A DNA stretch of 64,000 nt from JBFHNV01 sp041593595 (GTDB taxonomy: Bacteria; Pseudomonadota; Gammaproteobacteria; HK1): NCBI GenBank assembly GCA_041593595.1, contig JBFHNV010000003.1:30075-94074 (forward strand). The letters run 5' to 3'. Both the position numbers and the translations under genes were made by a program. Below are positions 59,215-64,000 of the stretch, piece by piece; the first letter of the stretch is position 1; every line of letters begins with the position of its first letter. The notes under the pieces are model-generated. The model was not told the origin of the DNA. It made no database searches and saw nothing but the letters and a program-made list of their open reading frames with translations.

Positions 59215-61779
59215 TCAGGACCGGGGCTTGAGGTTGTCGGGGTCGTACAGGGCGCGGTAGCCCACGGCCTCCACCTTCAGCGGGTAGTGCTCGTGGAAGT
59301 ACTCCAGCAGCAGATCCCGGCCTTCCTGGCAGTACTCGCGAGGGAGATAGCCCAGCGCGATGTTCTTGCCGAGGGTGGGTCCGAACGCCACGCTCGTGAC
59401 GTAGGAGCGGCGGCCTGCCTCGTCGACCAGCACCGCCCCGCTCTGCGGGTCCAGGATGGGCCAGGATCCCACCGGGTAGCGCGCCACACCCTTGGCGTCC
59501 ACGTTGTCCTGCATCGTCATCGTGCACAGGTACGCCGGCTGGTGGTCGCGGCCGCGCTGGGTCAGGTAGGCCTCCTTGCCGTGGAAGTCCGCTGCCTTCA
59601 CCCGCGGACGGGCGAGGCCTGCTTCCAGCAGGTTGTACTCCGTGAGCAGGTCCGCGTTCTGCAGCCGCAGGCTCTTCTCCAGACGCCGGCTGCTGGCGTA
59701 GGTCTCGACGCCCACCGGCGTCACGCCCTGGCCGTGCAGCGCGTCCCACAGCGCGAGACCGTCCTCGTAGGCGAAGTGCAGCTCCCACCCCTGCTCGCCC
59801 ACGTAGGAGATCCGGAACGCTGACACGGGCGTGCCACGCACCGTGATGTCGCGCACCGCGGCGAACGGGAAGCTCTCGTTGGCGAGGGCCTCCGGCGCGT
59901 CGGCGACCGCCTGCAGGGTGGTGCGCGCGTTGGGGCCCCACAGGCCGATGCAGCCAAAAGCCTCGGTGCGATCCTCGAAGGTGACGTCCAGGCCGCGATC
60001 CTCGGCCGCTCGACGCATCCACACGTAGTCGCGGTTGCCGGCGTCGGCGCCGTTGATGATCCGGTAGTGGTCCGCGGCGAGGCGCAGCACCGTGAGGTCG
60101 GCGCGCACGCCGCCCACCTGATCCAGAAAGTGCGTGTAGATCCCCCTGCCCACCGGGGTGTCGCCACCCACCTTCGCCACGCAGAGATACTCCATCAGTG
60201 CCTCCGCCTGCGGACCCGAGACGTCATGGATGGCGAAGTGCGACAGGTTCACCATGCCCACGTCGTCGCTCATCTCCAGGTGCTCGGCGTTGGACACCCG
60301 CCAGAAGTGGCGTGCGTCCCACTCGGACTCGCGCTCGGGAATGCGGTCGGCGTACTTCTCGAGCAGGTGCTCGTTGCTCGCGTAGCCGTGGGCGCGCTCC
60401 CAGCCGGCCAGCTCCATGAAGTGGCCTCCCAGATCGCGCTCGCGCTCCCAGAACGGGCTGCGGCGGATGTCCCGGGCCTTGGTGTACGGCTCGCGGTTGT
60501 GCACCGGCGGGTTGTAGATCTTGAACGCCGTCTCGTAGCAGCGGTCGTGGATGTAGTCCTCGGTCTTCTGGAACGGGTAGTAGCGGGCGACGTCGATGCC
60601 GTGGTGGTCGATGCCCGTGTACCCGTCGGTCATCCAGTCGGCCAGCAGCTTGCCGGTGCCGGGCCCGTCCTTCACCCACACGGACTCGCAGTACCACAGG
60701 CCGCGCACGTCCGGAGACTCGCCGATGGACGGGCCGCCGTCCGCCGTCACCTGCAGCAGCCCGTTGTAGGAGCGCCGCTCGTCGAAGCCGAGCTCCCCCA
60801 GCACCGGCGTGAGCTCGATGGCGCGCTCGAGGGGCTCCATGATCTGCTCCACGTCCAGATCGCGCTGCGAGGGGGACAGGCGGGCCTGCTCCTTCTCCAG
60901 GAGGTCCCGCGGGTGCACCATCCGCGGGCTCTTCTCCTCGTAGTAGCCCCACTCGATCTGGCCCCCCTCGGAGGTCTTCGGGTCGCCGGTGTCGCGCAGG
61001 TACGCGGAGTTGCCCTGGTCGCGCAGCAGGGGGTAGCCGATGTCCTTACCGGTGCCGGCGAACTCGTCGAAGGGACCGAAGAAGGTGAGCGGATGGTCCA
61101 CCGGCATGATCGGCAGATCCTCGCCGGCCATGGCGGCGATGAGCCGGCCCCACAGGCCCGCGCACACGACCACGGTCGAGGTCTCGATGGTGCCGCGTGG
61201 CGTGTGGACGCCGCGGATGCGCCCGTCGCGGATGTCGAGGCCGGTGGCGGGCGTGTTGGCGAAGGCCCGCAGGCGGCCGGTCGCCTCCGCGTTCTGCACC
61301 AGCTCTCCGGCGACGGTCTGCGAGCGGGGCGTCACCAGCCCCGCGTCCGGGTCCCACAGGGCGCCCTGGATCCTGTCCTCCTCCAGGAGCGGGAACCGCT
61401 CCTTGGCCTCGGCGGCACTGATGAGACACGCGTTGGTGCCGAAGGCCTTGCCGGAGCCCACCTTGCGCTTGAGCTCCTCCATGCGCTCGTCGTCACCGAC
61501 GCGGGCCACCTCCAGCCCGCCGATGCGGCAGTAACGCCCCATCTTCTCGTAGAAGTCGATGCTGTACATGGTCGTCCAGCACGACATGTGATCGTGGGAC
61601 GTGGCGTAGCAGAAGTCCGAGGCGTGGGCCGTTGAGCCTATGTCGGTGGGGATGGCCGACTTGTCGATACCGACGATGTCCTCCCAGCCGCGCTCCACGA
61701 GATGATGCGCAACCGACGCGCCGACGATGCCACCCTGGCCGATGATGACGACCCGCGCACGGGTGGGAAAAGTCGCCAT
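59215..61779 (-). CDS. FAD oxidoreductase fused to GcvT (sarcosine/dimethylglycine dehydrogenase-like)
   Basis: 854 residues. An N-terminal DAO domain with FAD motif VVIIGQGGIVGASVAHHLVERG is followed by the FAO-type linker and a GcvT aminomethyltransferase part (SNAEHLEMSDDVGMVNLSHFAIHDV and, nearer the end, FRISYVGEQGWELHFAYEDGLALWDAL). Such enzymes demethylate dimethylglycine or sarcosine and pass the methyl carbon to tetrahydrofolate. The usual FAD-His site cannot be assigned with certainty. The ATG at 61779 is supported by a GAGAG-type site. It fits the N-methyl amine theme of the region. Confidence 0.85.
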   Translation of the reverse strand: MATFPTRARVVIIGQGGIVGASVAHHLVERGWEDIVGIDKSAIPTDIGSTAHASDFCYATSHDHMSCWTTMYSIDFYEKMGRYCRIGGLEVARVGDDERMEELKRKVGSGKAFGTNACLISAAEAKERFPLLEEDRIQGALWDPDAGLVTPRSQTVAGELVQNAEATGRLRAFANTPATGLDIRDGRIRGVHTPRGTIETSTVVVCAGLWGRLIAAMAGEDLPIMPVDHPLTFFGPFDEFAGTGKDIGYPLLRDQGNSAYLRDTGDPKTSEGGQIEWGYYEEKSPRMVHPRDLLEKEQARLSPSQRDLDVEQIMEPLERAIELTPVLGELGFDERRSYNGLLQVTADGGPSIGESPDVRGLWYCESVWVKDGPGTGKLLADWMTDGYTGIDHHGIDVARYYPFQKTEDYIHDRCYETAFKIYNPPVHNREPYTKARDIRRSPFWERERDLGGHFMELAGWERAHGYASNEHLLEKYADRIPERESEWDARHFWRVSNAEHLEMSDDVGMVNLSHFAIHDVSGPQAEALMEYLCVAKVGGDTPVGRGIYTHFLDQVGGVRADLTVLRLAADHYRIINGADAGNRDYVWMRRAAEDRGLDVTFEDRTEAFGCIGLWGPNARTTLQAVADAPEALANESFPFAAVRDITVRGTPVSAFRISYVGEQGWELHFAYEDGLALWDALHGQGVTPVGVETYASSRRLEKSLRLQNADLLTEYNLLEAGLARPRVKAADFHGKEAYLTQRGRDHQPAYLCTMTMQDNVDAKGVARYPVGSWPILDPQSGAVLVDEAGRRSYVTSVAFGPTLGKNIALGYLPREYCQEGRDLLLEYFHEHYPLKVEAVGYRALYDPDNLKPRS

Positions 61780-62214
61780 GGTTCCGCTCTCCTGCGAGCC
61801 GCCGCTGCGGCAGCGCCCGTATCCTCCGCGGGCGCTGCCGCCACCGCATGCCCGGGTGCGCCCTGCTCTTTGCATTGCGCGGTGGGGAGCGGGCCGCCGC
61901 GGCCCTGGCACGCGTCAGCCCGGCGCTGCGCGACGGGGCGGCAGATCCCCGGCAGCGCCCGCGCAGGCACACCGGCCGGTCGCTGGCCGGGCCGCTCGTG
62001 CACCGGGGCCCAGGCCCGGACAGCGTCACCGGGGCGCGGGCTCGCCCGCGCCTGCCCGCAGTCCGAAGGCGTCGAGGGATCGGGCAGGTTCAGCCGGTAG
62101 CGCTCGCCGTTGCGTTGGTCGCCGGGATCACGGCAGCCTGGAGACGCAGCTCGCGCCGCCGGGATTGCCCGCAGGGCACGTCCACGGCGGCGGGAGCCCG
62201 TGGCGGGCGGCCGT
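61780..62214. promoter_or_regulatory. Leader of the DAO-GcvT gene with a strong hairpin
   Basis: 435 bases without a convincing gene. GCGGCAGCGCCCG (61807-61819) pairs perfectly with CGGGCGCTGCCGC (61829-61841), 28 bases upstream of the minus-strand ATG, so it lies in the 5' leader. No T run follows. I looked for glycine or cobalamin riboswitch cores and did not find them. Confidence 0.4.
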
Positions 62215-62421
62215 TCAGGCCGGCGCGCCCAGATCGCGCTTGAACGCGCGGCGGTTCCTCTTCGCCCAGTCCCGGCCCCGGCGCTCGGCGTCCCAGCGGA
62301 TCACCGTCACCTCCTCGTCGCCGACGAGCTCGTGGTCCTTCGCGGGCCCGTGTGTGCGCGTGCCGCGACGTCCCGCCGGCTCATGGGCACCGTCCTGCTG
62401 GTTCACGGTCTTGCTGATCAT
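62215..62421 (-). CDS. Small charged protein of unknown function
   Basis: 68 residues, very rich in Arg, Lys, Asp and Glu (VTVIRWDAERRGRDWAKRNR), no signal peptide, no membrane segment. The ATG at 62421 has a strong GGGGGAGG site six bases upstream, which is the main support for it being real. I do not recognise the family. The gene stands alone in a repeat-containing gap. Confidence 0.45.
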   Translation of the reverse strand: MISKTVNQQDGAHEPAGRRGTRTHGPAKDHELVGDEEVTVIRWDAERRGRDWAKRNRRAFKRDLGAPA

Positions 62422-62864
62422 CGTCGGCCTCCCCCTCTGGTGTGCGACCGGACGGTCGCGGTTGTTGCTCTCGAGGGAGACGTAGCAATCGCCGTGCCAG
62501 AAACCCGTCCGGCACCCCTACGCGGCCCGGACCCGCCAGACCGGGCGCCAGAAGCACGTCCCGGATGGCGAAAATCGCGCCTGCGGGGCGAATACAGCGC
62601 TCCGGCGGCGGGCATGGCCATCGGTGACCCGGCGCCTCGTGTAGCTGTTACACGCGCTCGTGGCAAATTCTGCCCCCACGGCGACACGCGAGACCTTCGT
62701 TCCCCCTCCCAGGCGGGGTGCCTGCCGCGGCTGGCAGGGGGTGAGGGCCGCCGCGAGAGCGTGGCATCTCCGGGCTCGAGAGCGGCTGCGCGTCGCGATC
62801 CACTCCAGTCCCGACGGCGTGCCATCCCCCCGAGGGCGGGGCCCCGGCACCCATCGCCGGCGGA
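62422..62864. other. 443-base gene-free interval with a degenerate hairpin repeat
   Basis: No convincing gene. GTGTA GCTGT TACAC near 62639-62653 is a short inverted repeat, and TTGCCA on the minus strand (62658-62664) could be a -35 for the small gene. At 62700-62750 the run CCCCCTCCCAGGCGGGG then GGCAGGGGGTGAGGG resembles the repeat at 16923-17040. Confidence 0.35.
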
Positions 62865-63866
62865 TCAGCCGAGGCCGGCGATGATCCGCCCCAGCCGCTC
62901 GATGCTCCTGAGCACCAGCGCCTGCTCGAGCCCGGGCCACTGCAGGCGCAGGGTGAAGTGCTCCACCCCCAGGGTCTCGCGGTAGCGCTCGATCTCGTCG
63001 CGCACGTAGGCCTCGTCGCCGATGATGAAGCGGTCGTCCTTGAAGCTGTCGAAGGGCTGGTCGAAGCGATCCGCGTCGTCCAGGATGTCGTCCTGGCCCC
63101 AGGAGGCGTACGCCGCGTACTTGTACTGCAGCGGCCCGCGGGCCTCGGCCAGGGCCCGGTCCATGCTGGCGCCCACGTGGCATTCCCGGCACAGGGGGTA
63201 GTCCACGGACGGTGCGAGACCGGCGTTGGCGCGCGCAGCCCGGTAGCTGGCAAGCTGGCGCACCAGGGTCTTCGCCCTGGGGTAGAAGGTGATCAGCCAC
63301 TCGTCACCCAGGGTCGCCGCCCGCTCGATGGCCTTGTCCACCACCGCCGCGATCCAGATGGGCGGTCCCGGCTGCTGCTTCGGGCGCAGGGACAGGCCCG
63401 CGTCGTCGACCCGGAAGTACCTGCCGGCGTGGGTCACCCGCTCGCCGGTCCACAGCCTGCGCACCAGCCCGATGCCCTCGCGCAGACGCCCGACCCGGCT
63501 GCCGAAGTCGGCGCCCAGTGCCACGAACTCCTCTTCCCGATAGCCCAGGCCCAGCCCCAGCACGAAGCGCCCGTCGCACAGCCAGTCCATGGTGGCGGCC
63601 TCCTCGGCCACCAGCACCGGGTTGAGCGCCGGGAAGACCAGGATGTTCGGCCCCACCTGCATGCCTTCGGCCTCGGCCGCGAGACGGGCCAGCAGCGGCA
63701 TGGTCTGGAACATCTGCACCGGTGCGGTGATGAAGTGCTGGGCGGCCCACAGGGACCGGAAACCGTTCGCGCGCGCCACCCGCACCTGCTCCAGCAGGTT
63801 GCCCAGCTGGGGCCCCAGGGGTGTGTCCGGGGTGAACTGGGTGGCCAGGTAGAGGCCGATCTTCAA
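62865..63866 (-). CDS. Luciferase-like (LLM) flavin-dependent oxidoreductase
   Basis: 333 residues. N terminus KIGLYLATQF, then NGFRSLWAAQHFITAPVQMF, LARLAAEAEGMQVGPNILVF, NPVLVAEEAATMDWLCDGRF, VLGLGLGYREEEFVALGADF and PGPPIWIAAVVDKAIERAA; all are features of the F420/FMN luciferase family. The start is a TTG at 63866 that overlaps the stop of the nitrilase-type gene (TTGA), so the two are coupled. The substrate is unknown; the branch includes alkane-sulfonate and nitrilotriacetate type monooxygenases. Confidence 0.82.
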   Translation of the reverse strand: MKIGLYLATQFTPDTPLGPQLGNLLEQVRVARANGFRSLWAAQHFITAPVQMFQTMPLLARLAAEAEGMQVGPNILVFPALNPVLVAEEAATMDWLCDGRFVLGLGLGYREEEFVALGADFGSRVGRLREGIGLVRRLWTGERVTHAGRYFRVDDAGLSLRPKQQPGPPIWIAAVVDKAIERAATLGDEWLITFYPRAKTLVRQLASYRAARANAGLAPSVDYPLCRECHVGASMDRALAEARGPLQYKYAAYASWGQDDILDDADRFDQPFDSFKDDRFIIGDEAYVRDEIERYRETLGVEHFTLRLQWPGLEQALVLRSIERLGRIIAGLG

Positions 63867-64000
63867 GGCCGCACCAGCGCGCCGTAGGCGTCCGGGCGGC
63901 GGTCGCGGTAGAACGGCCACACCCGGCGCACCTCCTCGACCCGCTCGCGCGGCAGGTCCGCCACCAGCACCTCCTCGTCGTCGCCGGCCTGGGCGATGAC
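63863..64000 (-). CDS. Carbon-nitrogen hydrolase (nitrilase family), C-terminal end
   Basis: Only the last 45 codons are in the window. The end reads EEVLVADLPRERVEEVRR and then WPFYRDRRPDAYGALVRP, the usual final block of nitrilase-family amidases (a charged strand, a helix and RRPD.YG). The catalytic Glu-Lys-Cys triad lies outside the window. It is coupled to the luciferase-like gene by a four-base overlap. Confidence 0.72.
   Translation of the reverse strand, partial: VIAQAGDDEEVLVADLPRERVEEVRRVWPFYRDRRPDAYGALVRP

Noticed and set aside
61850..62110. Glycine riboswitch before the DAO-GcvT gene
   Set aside because: I could not find the conserved core in either orientation; only GC-rich stems are present.

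Overview
This 64 kb window is very GC-rich chromosomal DNA (I estimate roughly 70% by eye, not computed) from a proteobacterium. TRAP and ABC uptake systems, a Tat-exported binding protein, a PEP-CTERM surface protein, an orphan PilB/GspE-type ATPase, a PilZ protein and proteobacterial-type hairpin repeats suggest a high-GC gammaproteobacterium, perhaps an Ectothiorhodospira/Chromatiales-like lineage. That placement is inference: there is no rRNA or tRNA gene to anchor it. I found no CRISPR array, prophage or complete insertion sequence.

Layout. 1-6291: a scavenging cluster with a TRAP transporter (large permease cut by the window edge, small permease, binding protein), a divergent GntR/FCD regulator, a PuuE-type allantoinase/deacetylase, a hydantoin-racemase homologue without either catalytic cysteine, and an AtzA/SsnA-type amidohydrolase; together they point to uptake and ring-opening of a cyclic ureide or N-heterocycle. 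6343-10612: CreA, a large secreted S8-type protease with HYR domains, and a secreted protein of unknown role. 10804-20494: class III aminotransferase, orphan type II/IV secretion ATPase, VOC protein, small exported protein, frameshifted Rap1a-like gene, PilZ protein, medium-chain acyl-CoA synthetase and B12-dependent ribonucleotide reductase, with two inverted-repeat elements between them.

20949-31670: a polyamine-type operon with a binding protein, ATPase, a PotB-PotC fused permease, an acyl-CoA synthetase, a protein of unknown family, two FAD amine oxidases and an agmatinase-family ureohydrolase with altered active-site residues. 31887-45858: peptidases, a CaiC-like ligase, an N-demethylase-type flavoenzyme, a TauD-type dioxygenase, hydrolase, luciferase-like flavoprotein, two enoyl-CoA hydratases, an Asp/Glu racemase, an ornithine cyclodeaminase homologue and a D-2-hydroxyacid dehydrogenase. 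Most of the minus-strand genes overlap or nearly touch; the set looks like catabolism of N-methylated or quaternary amino compounds.

45983-53818: a block of about 7.7 kb bounded by a truncated and an intact copy of the promoter and 5' end of a RidA-type gene. It holds a PEP-CTERM giant gene broken by two apparent frameshifts, a patatin-like protein, and a pentapeptide-repeat protein with a Rossmann-like C-terminal domain. 53736-64000: triple-RidA protein coupled to a creatinase-like M24 protein, EamA exporter, a metzincin-type protein with Ig-like repeats, a DAO-GcvT (sarcosine/dimethylglycine dehydrogenase-like) enzyme, a small charged protein, a luciferase-like flavoprotein and the end of a nitrilase-family gene.

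Three apparent single-base frameshifts, all at G/C runs, may be real pseudogenes or assembly errors and should be settled before those loci are interpreted.
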